64,000 bases of DNA. Origin: Toxonevra muliebris (lineage: Eukaryota; Arthropoda; Insecta; Diptera; Pallopteridae). Positions 33,624 through 45,896 of the stretch are shown here, piece by piece (position 1 is the stretch's first letter; each line of letters begins with the position of its first letter). The position numbers and the translations under genes are program-made. The stretch covers positions 4,822,800 to 4,886,799 of the forward strand of contig OY829330.1 in the NCBI GenBank assembly GCA_963691655.1, in the 5' to 3' direction. Under the pieces are notes generated by a model. It searched no databases and had not been told where the DNA came from. It saw only the letters and a program-made list of their open reading frames with translations.

Positions 33624-34780
33624 CCCTTCGATGGGCACCGCTAACATAGCCTGCTAATAACTTTTCTTTGTTATTTTTTAAAATTACGTCCTTTTTTCGA
33701 AACGAACGAGAATTATTTCTTCTTTTTAATGGTATGCAACACTTATTTCAATTATTTCAAATTAATTAGTTGTGAGCGAAAAAACAAAGAGTGAGCGTAT
33801 TTTTATACAAAGCCCTAGCAAATAATATAAGAAACCCACAAGTTTTGATAACAATAATAACTTTTGTGCTGGTAAGTATATTTATATAATTTATATAGGG
33901 TTTTGTTCACTAAACATTCTGCTATAGTTGGGTAAAAATAAGCACCATTTTAAAAAAACATACTAAGAAAAAAATTGACTTTTAAAATCGATCCGAATTA
34001 CCAGCATGCGTTTTTCTAATTGCATATAATTCGGATGGATGATCTGAATTGCCAGCAAATGAGATGTTTGCAAAATTACAAAATTTAAAGAAACTATATA
34101 GTTTTAATTAATGAAAGTTTTTTAGTTGTGATTTAGATATAATAGGTGATGTTTGGAGGTAATTCGGATCGACCCTTTGTTTAGAGAGTTTTTGTGGAAT
34201 TTGAGTTCAAAGTTTAAATAAACTTGAAAAATTTTTTTTTAATTTCAGTTTAAAATTTTGTACTTTAAAATCCAAAAATTTTTTTTTATTGAAATATTAA
34301 TTGAAATTAATAGCGTTTCTTAGTGTTATATCAATTTTGAAATTAACAAGTAATTTTTAATTAAATTCAATATGAAAAATATTTTCAAGAACCAGTTTGT
34401 GTTAAGTGACTTTAATTTTTGACTATATCAACATACATACTTATAAATTTTAATTCAAGAATTGCTTAGAATGATTCAAAGAGATGATTTTTAATATATT
34501 TCATTGTTCGCCAGTTCATGGACTAGCAGATCACACTTTTATTACTTTAGCTTGATATGATATTCGAAGATATTAAATAAACACCTGAGCTTTTTTAGGC
34601 CCAGGTGGAACTTTAGAGACTGAGACAATAAAAAAAAATGTTATTCTATCAACTTATTCCGATTGAAACAAATTTTGTTTTTTGTGCTCAAAACATTGGC
34701 GCAAGAAGTCATGGAGTTTCAGATCGATTCGTCAAGAAACTCAAAATGGGCCTAATTAAGCCCAGGTGCCCATTCTGGGG
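33624..34780. mobile_element. Non-autonomous piggyBac-type element, 1157 bp
   Basis: TTAA flanks both ends (33620-33623, 34781-34784). The ends read CCCTTCGATGGGCACC and, inverted, CCCCAGAATGGGCACC, with 12 of 16 positions the same. TTAA target sites and CCC-starting ends are typical of piggyBac. The interior is AT-rich with no transposase. Confidence 0.75.
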
Positions 34781-34937
34781 TTAAAAATGTTATGCTAACA
34801 TTTAAAAACAAAGATAAAAATATGTTGACAAGTAAAAAACAAATAAACAATTTCATTGCGCTATATGCTAAATATGTATACTATGTTGTTTTTGCAGTCA
34901 AGAAGTCGATAAAAATGTATAATACTGCCCCGAAAAA

Positions 34938-35118
34938 GCTTAAAACACAATTGCGTCGTACGACGGCAAAGCGGTTGACGGTACGTGAACAGCTGCCGTC
35001 GGCGGTAAAAACGCCGCCGTCGCAATTATGTGCCATTTCATACGAGAATGGGCATTTTAATTTTGACAGCGGGTAACCGTCGACCGCTTAAACCTCGTAC
35101 GACGCAATTTTGTTTTAA
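34938..35118. repeat. GC-richer palindrome with nested hairpin
   Basis: The outer arms AATTGCGTCGTACGA and their inverse (CGTACGACGCAATTTTG) continue into AAGCGGTTGACGG and its inverse. The core has a second near-palindrome around CCGTCGGCGGT and ACGCCGCCGTCG. It stands out from the AT-rich surroundings. It may be a small palindromic element or one end of a larger one. Confidence 0.65.
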
Positions 35119-35416
35119 TATGATTACAAAAATGGCGTCCGCTTTGCTAATCAGAAGCAGTCAGTGACGCGTTTCTAACACACTTTCAAAGCAGCTTTTC
35201 TGATTTTGCACCCGGGAAACGCACCCATTAATATGTTATATGAATATCCGCACAATAAGCGTGTCACTGTCACAGAGCGTTTTTGGAATACACATTTTTT
35301 ATTTGTCGCGCTGAAATCTCTTCGCGTTTTTACTACGATATTTTTCTTCTTCTTCATCTTTTTCTGTTAATTTTTTTTGTGATTGGAAAATTTTTCAACA
35401 AAAAATTTATTGAAAA

Positions 35417-36135
35417 ATGTTCAATGCGGAAAACTTAATAGAAAATGTGCAGAAACATTGCACATTTTATTTTATTTTATACAAAAAAAAATTATTTTTT
35501 AATTTTTTGAGCAGAAAAAATAAGCAAAAAGTAAAACCAGCTGCTGCGACTTCAGAGCTACAAATGGCGCAACTTTTTTTTCAGGTAAATTTTGTCCATG
35601 ATGGGGAACAGTGTAATTTTTTTTTTGCGTTTTGCACTTTTTTGCTCGAATTTCGGAGAAGAATTATTTGAAGATGTGGTGGAAGACACATTTGGAATCT
35701 ACAGCGAAGAAAGTAGTAAATTTGAAAGATGAAAGAAGCGACGATGAACATTACGCTCGCAAGGATGCCAATGATGGTGAAAACATTGAGGAAAATACGA
35801 GAATTGCCCATTCGGATGAAGCCAAATGCGCTCGTGCAACAAAGAGGCCTCTAAAATATTTCGGTGGATGAAATAAATACAGGTAAATATATTTGAAATT
35901 AAAAAAAAATATTTGTACCGATATTTCTAAATAATTGGGTGGAATTTGAGTCCTCCCGAACGACAAAGCTCACGAGGTAGGCCAATTAGCTCTAATATTT
36001 TCAAGGGTTTGCCCGGTTGTAAGGATGAAGCCAGAAATCTAGAAACACCAGCCGACGCATTTAATCCTTTGTTCTCAACTAAAATGTTCGGAATAATTGT
36101 GAAAAGATTATTAAAGAAGTCATCCAAACTTATAT
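35417..36135 (+). pseudogene. piggyBac-like transposase N-terminal relic
   Basis: An acidic stretch (KDERSDDEHYARKDANDG...HSDEAKCARATKRP, about 35730-35860) is followed after a gap by LPGCKDEARNLETPADAFNP and LFSTKMFGIIVK (36010-36115). The latter resembles the start of the piggyBac DDE domain (GxxxxARNxxTPxDxFxLFF...IV). Upstream an ATG at 35417 opens a short frame whose relation is unclear. The rest of the transposase is absent here; a C-terminal part of a piggyBac element lies at 56.5-57.3 kb on the other strand. Confidence 0.45.
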
Positions 36136-36805
36136 TCTTTTTTAAGAGCCGGAAGCAACAAATGCTACATTAATATTGGTTTTTTATCCCATGAGTTACA
36201 AAATATTTAAGCTTTTAGTTTCGTTCAATAAAAGGTTAAAGATTATTAAATGTTACTTTTTTTTGCACTGAATTTATTGAAAATAAGTTAGTTTATAAAC
36301 CATTCTGATTATGGTTACGTTCACTGGGTTGTTTATATGAAGTTAGATCGGATGACACATCAAAATGACAGGGTGAAATGTAATTACGAGAACAGAAGGA
36401 GAGAACAATAATTTGACAGTTGTCTGTGCGTATTGTTTTTTTCCTCCTTCTTGTTCCGGTAGTCAATGTGATCACATGTATAAAAATAGGTGTAGAAAAA
36501 AATTTAAATTTACAAATAAAAAAGGCATCATCGTATCTAATTTTACAAGTTATTAATATTAAACCAGATTTCATACAATTATTATTATTATGGGTAAATT
36601 TTACCCATATGGGATTAGTGGAGCAAAAAAAATGATGGGGAGCTGAGAATTAAATAAAGTTATATGGATATATGAAATTTTTTTTTAACCGTTACTTTGA
36701 TGCTTTACCTTTTTACTGAAAACATAACAAACTATAGCGTGGGTAAAAGTAAGTACTTAAAACCATGAAAATTTGCACGTTATTGTTTTATTTGCCTTTT
36801 TGTAG

Positions 36806-37216
36806 TGGAACCTGTAACCAAAACGAAGACGGTAACCGCAGCAATTGAATACGAAGCAAAAAATTTATCTATGATGAACTATATCTGTAAAAGTAATTTC
36901 GACTTTGAATGCTTCATGGTTGCGATCAAATTTTGAAATCGATTGTAATAATATCTGTTTCAGTTGAAAATGTTTCAAATAGCAAACACAGTTTTCAATA
37001 TAAATTACATTTTTAATTTAGGAGTCAGGTTCAAGCCAAGCTATTTCTCAGGGAGAAATGTGTAACGACAAAAATCAAGTTGTAAGTTGTGAACAGTTTT
37101 GCTTACGATTTCTCTAATGTTTTATAGCCAACCAATTTTTAAAAAAATTTAATTTGTAGGAATCAATCTGCAATTAAAGATGAAACCATTGAAGAAGAAT
37201 TAAGAAGGTAGGTGCA
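36806..37216 (+). other. Possible cluster of small exons
   Basis: Three short open segments are bounded by splice-like sites: one from TTTTTGTAG (ending 36807) with frame EPVTKTKTVTAAIEYEAKN; a 60-bp segment between TTTTTAATTTAG (ending about 37021) and GTAAGT (about 37082); and a 48-bp segment between TTAATTTGTAG and GTAGGT (about 37160-37208). The last two share a consistent phase (SQVQAKLFLREKCVTTKIK, then NQSAIKDETIEEELRR). No homology recognised. Chance is possible in AT-rich DNA. Confidence 0.25.
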
Positions 37217-37689
37217 TTTTGACAAGTAAGAGGAACTTTGACAATTGGGAAAACATTTGTTTTGATACTATTGCTTTTTTTGCAACAGCGTTGTATTTTC
37301 ATGGTTCAACTTTTAAGTGAGATTTATAAGAAAATAAGTTGCATTAGTATTGTATGTACATAGGGAGAATTAGTTGCTGCGTTTTAAATTATTTATTGAT
37401 TCTTAACATGTTCAAGGTATCTGTTAATAAAGAATCCAAATTAAATAACGTTATTCACACTTTTTTATTATAAATCAAATTTATTATTTAGTACTAAGTA
37501 ATAAAAGTAATATTAATAATCTACTACTAACTCTCTCCTTGGTACCCATTTCAAAAAATGTTCCTCTTGTCAAAAATTCAAAATGGTTACTTTTTAAAAA
37601 AATGCATCTAGCCCTAAATACTTCTACTCTCAATCACGGTGTTAATAAAACGACTATTTTGAAGAAAAATCGGTACCAACATTTCGCAT

Positions 37690-37920
37690 TTTTTTTTTAA
37701 GTGAAACTTCTTTAACGGGGCTGTGAATTGAAAATTTGGGACTAAAAAATGTAATAGAAATTAGTTTTCATTGCACTCATTTGAAATTAATAAGAAACGA
37801 AGTTGTGCTGTTTTTAGTGTTTAGCGAACGAGGTTATGCGGGGATCGGTTACATACAAGCAGAGAGTCGACTTCTAACTAAATTTTCCTCTCATGTGTTA
37901 TATACGCATACTACGTCGTG
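37690..37920 (+). repeat. Dispersed repeat family R1, forward copy
   Basis: It starts at AAGTGAAACTTCT and runs through CTGTGAATTGAAAATTT, AATAAGAAACGAAGTTGTG, GCGAACGAGGTTATG, AGAGAGTCGACTTC and TGTGTTATATACGC to CTACGTC. Its relatives are 1-120 (same strand) and 23700-23915 (opposite strand). Confidence 0.6.
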
Positions 37921-38038
37921 TTGGTGACGATAAATGAAGAGAGTATCAACCGAAAAAAGCAACACAAAATAAAAGAAGAAGACAGCAAAAACTTCAACTT
38001 AAACAACAAAGTTTCATTTCTACCGTGAGTGCTTGGAC

Positions 38039-39082
38039 CAGCGATGTCGCGAAATTCCCCGATTTTCGACCAAATTCCCCGCACCGGTATAATTTCATAT
38101 TATAACAGTACGATACGCATTTTTCATAAAAACAATTTGAACAAACGAAAAATACCTTTTACGTAGGCTTAGAGTTACTCTCGGTCAGAGTTATTTTAAG
38201 GGGCCCTGCCCTTTCTTGGTTAACTTTTTTTTAATCAATTTGTTTTGGATTGATAAATTGAAAAAAATTGTGTAACAATTAAAAAAAAAATTATATAAAG
38301 TGTTTTTTTGCAGCTTCATGGAAGAGGTTTTGAAAATCGTCAAACGCAATGGCGTGCGTGATTGCGGCTCTCTGGAACATCTAAAAAAATGCCATTAGAA
38401 AAATTATAACTGTGCTCTCAGGACATACTAAGATTATTTTGTTTGACCAACAATTCACAAAATGGCAGACCGCAAAAATAGTTTTCTCAAAAATTGGACT
38501 TTTTTTGTAAAAACAAAATTACAAATTGAGGAAAGAATTAGCCAAACTTACATCCGGGGCCATTGTTGTGTTCAAGAACATATTTAAATTTCAGTTATCG
38601 TGCACGCCAATGGCACAAACGTTATTTTGAGAAAAACTGGTTTAAAGTTTTGGCTATCGGTTTTAAACATACAAAATATACTTCATCTTTTTTATAATAA
38701 TAGCTGACCATAATTTGCCAGTTTATAGGTTACAGTCACCAAGAACTAACAGTTATTAATTAGAAGATGCTGAACAAATGCACAGCTAAGCCTTTCTGGA
38801 CGGCTGCAAGAGAAGCCGAAGCACTGCGCGATCGCGTTGGACTGTCTGAATACTAAACGTAAACAGTGTTGCATAAAGCAATGTTTTTATGATGTTGGTT
38901 GCGAATTTGCCAGAATTGTAAATATTTAGGGATATAAAATTTGGCAAAAAATATTCTACAGACTGTTTGGGGTATTTTGATATTAAAAGCTGAATGGTTT
39001 CAAATTCCCCGCAGAAAACAGCTCATTCCCCGATTCCGCGCACAAAGCAAATCGGGGAATTCCCCGCAAGTTGGCATCGCTG
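38039..39082 (+). mobile_element. Non-autonomous hAT element 'CCCCGC', copy 2, 1044 bp
   Basis: The duplication GCTTGGAC (38031-38038) and GCCTGGAC (39083-39090) has one mismatch. The ends are CAGCGATG and its inverse, with CCCCGC-rich subterminal blocks. It aligns with copy 1 at 27117-28176, including the central AGAAGCCGAAGCACTGCGCG region. No transposase. Confidence 0.85.
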
Positions 39083-39090
39083 GCCTGGAC

Positions 39091-40020
39091 ACACATTGTT
39101 TTTTTTGGAAGCACAACCAGCACATACTAAATAAAAAAGTTTCTGCGATATTCATTTGATGTTATTCCAAAGGAAGTAATATAAAATTTGATTGCATAAT
39201 TTTTCAAATAAACCTGTTGCTAAACTCATTTCTCTCTTTTTTGGTTTATAGTGCAAATAAACTTCAATTGCATAATTCAAGGGCCGTATATCTTTGAACT
39301 AATTTCCAACACATTATACTTATTTTTTTTAGCTTACATTTTGGTTTTAGTGAAATTGGCTAAATAAGAAAAAAAATAACAAGAGCCAGTCTAATGTGCA
39401 TAATATGCATGTACCTAGTGTTAATAAATTCATATTGTTGTTTATTATTTTCAAATTGTTAATTCAGTAATGGTTGTGCTATAAGAGATTCATGTAATGT
39501 TTAATACATTTTTTTAAATAAATAAACTAAATAAATAAATATTTACTTGGTAAATTGTTAAGTTTTTTTTTTTTTTTTTTGCACTAAAGCTAAATAAATA
39601 ATATTAATTAGCTACTTATGCATTTATATAGCTAATAATATGGTAGTATAGTTTTTTCAGCTGCCATCATTGGGGTTTTTACTTTGCTTTTCCAAGAAGC
39701 TTAAAATATGCAAATATAGTCTTTTTGTTTTCGGTTTTGTTTTTCAACTTTTCATTTTCAATAAATAGGACTCAATAGAAAATTAATGAACACTATAAGT
39801 ACACCCATCCGGTTTAGTTACACTGTATTTGATTTAAAAGTGTTCGCTTTTAGGAGTGGAGTTTTGGGGATAATAGATGAAAAACTGATACATTTTGATC
39901 GTTGATAATGATTCCAGCATCTTATTTATGATTTGTTGAGATATGTTTATTTATGAAAGCAAGGACGCTGTTCTTTAAAAATATACAAAAGGAAAGTGAA
40001 GTAAGTTGACTGCGGTTAAG
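39091..40020. other. No gene recognised
   Basis: AT-rich, with a T run near 39564-39580. Confidence 0.35.
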
Positions 40021-40025
40021 GCAAG

Positions 40026-40225
40026 GCGTATTTAACAGGGTGAAGTCATCTCAGAGAGTGAAAGTTATAGTGTCAAACATAGCTTGCGTTGTGAATATTA
40101 AAAATTTGAATTTTGGCACTACTCTTTTGTTTATTTACATTTTGCACTATTTTGACACTACAAAATCTGAAACTTCAAATAAAATGGGAAAGTTCTCAGA
40201 GATAACTTCACCCTGTTAAATACGC
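40026..40225. mobile_element. Short palindromic element, about 200 bp
   Basis: The ends are GCGTATTTAACAGGGTGAAG and its inverse, extending through ATCTCAGAGA/ATCTCTGAGA, about 33 bp in all. Inside, TTTGCACTATTTTGACACTA and AGTGTCAAACATAG give further pairing. TTAA occurs just inside each end. A miniature inverted-repeat element of uncertain class. Confidence 0.7.
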
Positions 40226-40553
40226 TGGGTTAAGGTTAGCAAAAACGGCTGGTAGGCTTGTATTTAAAAGCAGTATGCAGTCTTGATAACCGACTTATAT
40301 AATGTTTACATTCGGAAATGTCTGGATCCGCCTAATTATGGTATGAAGTAACATCTTGCCTTTCAGTAGTGCTCTTTGTCTAATTTTTTCAAAATATATA
40401 TCTCCAGATAATTTTACATATTTTCGCTGCTGTCTTAATCCATTTTGGCCTACTGGTCGATTAAGCCCGGCTCTATTATTTTCTTATAATCGACCATTAG
40501 GCCAATACACACAATAATCTTGGAAGATCTCGTGACATTATTAAAACTAGGTA

Positions 40554-41899
40554 GGGTAAAGTGGGGTACATTTAACACTTAATTTTCAAAGGCCTGTAAT
40601 TCCGAAAATTATTCATAGATTTTAAAAGATGTTACTGTTTTCAAAACATTTCTAGATCAAACCTTGAAAAAAACTATATTTTTATAAAAACTGCATCACT
40701 ATTTTTTTTTTGACTTTTTCTAAAAAATCCATTTTGTCAAAAGTGCCCTAGGTACGGAGCACAATTGACTTTACAAGGGGAACAGTTGATAAAGGTTAAT
40801 CACTTTTTCATACGTCTAAATTAAAATGTGTGTATATTGTGTCAGCACAGATTGACACAGATTTGTACAATGATGCATTATTATATTAAATCAAGTTCAT
40901 AGTTTCTAAGATTAAGATAATCATGTGGACAAACCTTTTTTGTTCCGATAAAAAAAATTCAAATGACGATATCTCCAAAACCACACCATAGATTTTAAAA
41001 CAGAGTTGATTTTCGGGCTCAGCGACCAATTTTACATTGGAATTGGATAGTGGTTTGTAAACTAGTGTTTTTATTATTATTATGTGCTCTTTATTTAACA
41101 AAATTTTCATTTACAATTTCATAATGATACATTATATCTTTGGTTATAAGAGAGGCATACACTGAGTTCAAAATTACCCACTTGTTGCACCTCCCATACA
41201 AACTATATGCTTTTTTGGGTATATATCTAGAACCATTTACGGTACAGTACTGAAATTTCGCGCAAGGATGTCGATTGACAATGTCATAGTACAGGAAAAA
41301 TATGGATGGGATTGGAAAAGGGGTGTGACACCTCCCATATCGCATATAACCTGGGATTTAATTATGAAATACTTCAAAAACCATTTGTGGTACAACTCTA
41401 AAATTTAGTATGAAGGACCTTAAATATTGTCCTATATAGCTACACAGTATATCTTTAAAAATGTTTAAGCAGAAAATACAATTGTATTGTAAATACGCGA
41501 ATCTCCAATATGAGGAACATTTGATATTTGTTAAAAAGCTCTTGATGATTTTTTCTTTTTTTCAATTTATCTCGTTTTATTTTCACAAAACGCGCTTTTA
41601 ATTTCTTAACATTAAAGAGTAGTGCCAACAAATTTTGTTACTCTTTTTTAAAAAACAATAACTATTAATTCACAAAACGCTTACATATTGGTTGTCGAAA
41701 ATTACATCAGCTTTAACAAATTTATAAAAACACGTGTTAATCCAAGAAGACTTAAAGTAAAACTGTCAAAGTTCATAACGTTTCTTTAAATCAAATTAAG
41801 CTTTTTTCTACATTTCAACTTTTTGGCTCTTAGGGCGTGGTCACACTGAAAATGGCAAAGCCAAATGTGCCCCGGTGTCAAAGATACCCCATTTTACCC
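40554..41899 (+). mobile_element. Non-autonomous TA-type element 'GGGTAAA', complete copy, 1346 bp
   Basis: The ends are GGGTAAAGTGGGGTA and the inverse of GGGTAAAATGGGGTA. TA flanks both (40552-40553, 41900-41901). Subterminal parts carry AAATGTGCCCC/GTCAAAAGTGCC motifs. The TA target suggests a Tc1/mariner-type parent. A truncated inverted copy is at 24540-25818. Confidence 0.75.
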
Positions 41900-42069
41900 T
41901 ATGTATTATTTTATTTCCAAATTCACCATTTTTGTACAAGTTCATTATTTGGCCCATTGCACAGTGGCCAATTTTTCGGAAAAGTCGGCTAAAAGTAGAA
42001 GGCATTATTTAATTCTAGTGAAACTAGATACATGGGGGTTTTTAAGGTCGCTGATACGAATATGCAGTA

Positions 42070-42310
42070 CATTTTTGGAAAAACAAAAGGGCGAATCCAA
42101 TATGCTGTCTAATAAAATCTATAAATTCACACGAAAGTCGGTACATGACAGTTTTGAGATCGCACTGATTACTGATTATGAAGTTAATTTATGGGAAGAC
42201 AAAATGGCGACCCCAAATGTTGGACCACTTGGTGAAAAACGGCATAAATTTCCACGAAAGTTGCTATATGGAGATTTGGTAGCTGATTACAATTTTGATT
42301 ATACTACCTC
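42070..42310. repeat. Two diverged direct repeats of about 118 bp
   Basis: GGCGAATCCAATATG...AAATTCACACGAAAGTCG...GATTATGAAGTTAAT is followed by GGCGACCCCAAATG...AAATTTCCACGAAAGTTG...GATTACAATTTTGATTA. The open frame across them is taken as accidental. Confidence 0.5.
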
Positions 42311-42329
42311 TGTACAAACATTCTAAAAC

Positions 42330-44570
42330 TCTTTTCCTCTTTGAGATGCCTTAGAGGTCGGAAATGGGCCCATAAAGGAAAACTTTCCAAAAATCGTTCC
42401 CTCAATGAGCATTTTCCATTCATTTCATGGGGACGGCTTTCCACAAGTTAGTTTTGTCATAAAATCTTTGCAGTTTTAACTCGTTTTCATTATAGAATTA
42501 AAACCGTTAAATTTTGGCCGGTGGATATATCTATAACAAAAATTAATAAACCTCATAGAGTGCATTATTTTTGAAAATTTTTCTCATTTCTATGGGTTTT
42601 CCTAGCTTCGAAGCATCTGAAAGATAAAAAAATGTTTCAAAATATTTGTATACGAATGGTTTTATAAAATTTGTATTATTGGAAACCAAGTTGAATGTTT
42701 ATAAACTGTATAAAGCAAGAAAAAAAGTACCAGTTCTTGAAAAGAATAATATTTTCATTATTTCAGATCACAAAGCTCAAATCAAAATTTTTACAAATGT
42801 ACTGGAATTTATTAACAATGATGAAAGAAATATTTTGTAATGATCATCACTAAGCTCCTACTTATCATCAAACGGTAATGCAAAGATAGATTTAAAATGT
42901 ATCTTTCAGAGCACGTTGTCCAAACTAACAAGAAATAAAAGAAATAGGTGAATGATTGTTTTGTGAAAAATACTCCAGAAAGATGTAGAAAAATTGTTTT
43001 CGTTATGGAATAACAATTCACTAAAATTGTTAGCCAGAAAGTGGCCATTTTGGATGCTGAAGCTTTTGACCACTCACTTTTACACCATTATAGTGTCACT
43101 TAGTAATATTAAACTTTAAAAGAAAATCAGAACTAAATTTCTTTCTTCAAAATATTATTGTTATTTCAACAACATTTTACGTCATTTTTTATTATTGAGA
43201 AGATATTTGGTGTTAAAGTTTTATTTTCATTTGGGTAACTTACTTTCTCCACCTACTGTATGTCAGTCATGCCCTGCAGTACTGTACCGTATGATGCATA
43301 ATATGCATGACATGTACCGTGTACCAACTAAAATTGGCAAAACATGAAAATGCATCGAAAATTGAATTTTAAACAAAGATTGTATCCAAAGCTTTAAATA
43401 AACTATTATATATTTTTTTTTTTTGCTGTCATGTTAAACTGCTTAATTTTGAGCTGCTTTCGTAGAAGTGTTTGGTTCACAATTTATTTTAGAGGGTATG
43501 TAGGGTATTTTAGGGTCTGCCGCGTTCGTGCTTTTAACTCTTAAGATTTTTATCTCTTGTTTACTTTGATACAGTTTTTTGTTTTGTTTTGCTTTGCGAT
43601 GTTGCATGCATGCAATTTCTACACATGAGGCGGCATGCTGTCGTATTTACAATACAAAGCGACGCCAAATTTTATTTACTGTGCGAGAATAACAATAAGA
43701 CAACGGAAAAGAAAATGAAATAAAATTATCTAATATAAATTATTAAATTAAAATAATATACATACACTATGGCATCTAATTAATTTGTTTTATAACTATT
43801 TTTAAATTTATATATTTTGTACAAAAATCATATTAAAAATACTTCGTAAATTATGAATCTCATATTTTTAATTTTCAATGCAATTAAAAACCGAAAACCC
43901 GTTGGAAAGACCGGACCGAACAATTTTTCAAAGTAGGAACAAAAAACTACAATAGGAACTATAAACATTACTACTACTACAGCGGTAACTATTTCAATTA
44001 GTAGAACAACCACGACGACGGCACGGCAAAGCGACGCGTTGCAACGTCCAGCGGACGAGCGCTTAAGTGCACTAAATGTGTCGTAAATAGTTTTTGCCAA
44101 TCTAATCATGCATGTTCAGAAAAAAAAAATTAACTAAAATATAAATGAAAGAAAATTTGCAAACTACATACATAATAAATAAAAGTAAAAACAAAACAAA
44201 AACATATGCACCAGTGAAGTAAGAATCTTAAGTTCGGTCATATCAGCACATGTGATAAGCTACAACTTTAACTTTCTAAATATTTGTTCTATGTACAAAT
44301 GAAGCAACCAAAACAAAGTGAAGCATATCTTTTTGTTTGATTATGTTTCGTTTATTACAACCGCCGTTTTAATTGTAAGGAAATTGATCAATGATCCCCA
44401 AATTTGTTTTATATAAGCTTTTAATGTAGCGCATAAGAATGTATACCGAATTGCGAATATCACTATTAAGTTGTGATCTTTTTTTTTACTTTTTTGTATT
44501 AAAGCGTTCTCTATCTCTTCCTAGCTCTCTTACACACTTTTCATTAGTCTCACTCTCATTTTCGTTTTCA
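42330..44570. other. No gene recognised
   Basis: AT-rich throughout. A palindromic ATGCATAATATGCAT lies near 43295-43309. Confidence 0.35.
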
Positions 44571-45411
44571 TATACAGTGGAATCCCGATACTTCGTAATT
44601 GCAAGGCACCAGCAATTTTTTACGAATTACAGAGGTTTTCGATTTAACGAGATTTCTATTTAACCGATTGTTTTTTTTTTTTTTGAATTTCAATTGAAAG
44701 TGGTTAGATTCCATACAAATACTTAACTAAAGAAGATTAACTGATTTTTCCAATGAATGCATTTAAAAATTCTTTTATTAGCAAAATCAAATTAATTGAA
44801 AAAAAAATAAATTTTATTGATTTTGATGTAAATACAAAAATAGGAAATAATTCATTTATTTATAAAAATTACATTGATTTGAAAAAAGGACAATTTTATT
44901 GATTTTAATGTGAATCCAAAAGTGAAATAATTTATTTATTTAGGAAATTTAATTAAAGAAGGAAAAGCTGTGACTGTAAATTAGAATTGGTTTCAATTTG
45001 ACGATATTTTCTTACGCAACATAGAGTACGCGATCATCTGTATGCAAAATTGATTTTAATGAGTACTACGATGCGATTACGAGTAATACGATGCAACGGT
45101 TGCTTCGATGCCGAATTTACAGTTACGTATTCGCATCGTTGCTTTGCATTACGAATTATAAAATGTTGTCAACAAAAAATTTCGATTAATTATTAAAAAA
45201 AAATACGAATTATACTACTCAACAACATTTTCCACAACGGATGGCGATAACATTTTCTATAGCGAAATTTTCCGTAGAATCCGAATATTTTAATGATTTT
45301 TTTCGATTGGCCCCAATTTTCCATGTAAATGGCAAAGTTCAAAAAAGTGCACTGTTGAGAGCACATACTTCACATAGCTGCTTGTACAAACTTTGATTTT
45401 CAGCCAATCAG

Positions 45412-45668
45412 TAGAAAAAGAAGCACATTTTTTGTTAACACAAAAATCCTCCATCTAAGCTCCATACCCCAAATTTCGGGAGTTTTTAAAGTACAGCGTA
45501 GAACAATATTGCCTACAGGGTAAAGGAATGATAAAAGTATTATAGTATGTTTGAGAAAAACTTTTCGTATAAAAAAGTATGGGGGGCCCTAGAACATCAA
45601 AACACCTTACACCCGCTTATTCTTCAAAAAATTACCTCACAGAAAAAAGTGGGTGTGCTTCTTTTTCT
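45412..45668. mobile_element. Small inverted-repeat element in the left arm
   Basis: AGTAGAAAAAGAAGCAC at 45412 and its perfect inverse at about 45652-45668 bound 257 bp; the pairing continues imperfectly inward. No coding frame. Confidence 0.6.
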
Positions 45669-45896
45669 ACTAAACAACTTTTCTATAGACACCAACAGCG
45701 ATAAGACATAAATTAAGAATGTCCTCGTACAGTCTTAATAAAACCATTGTCATTACTTCATGTACCATTATCTCTAAAGCCTGATGTGATGAAACAAAAT
45801 GGTCTTCAGGTTCGAACTTAGCGACCCCAAACTACTCAAAACTATATGTCAAATCGCCAGTCCGATGAAAAAACTCAATTTTGCTGCACAGTGTTA

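Noticed and set aside
41865..42326. 153-codon open frame on the plus strand
   Set aside because: It begins inside the end of the GGGTAAA element and crosses two diverged direct repeats. No protein motif.
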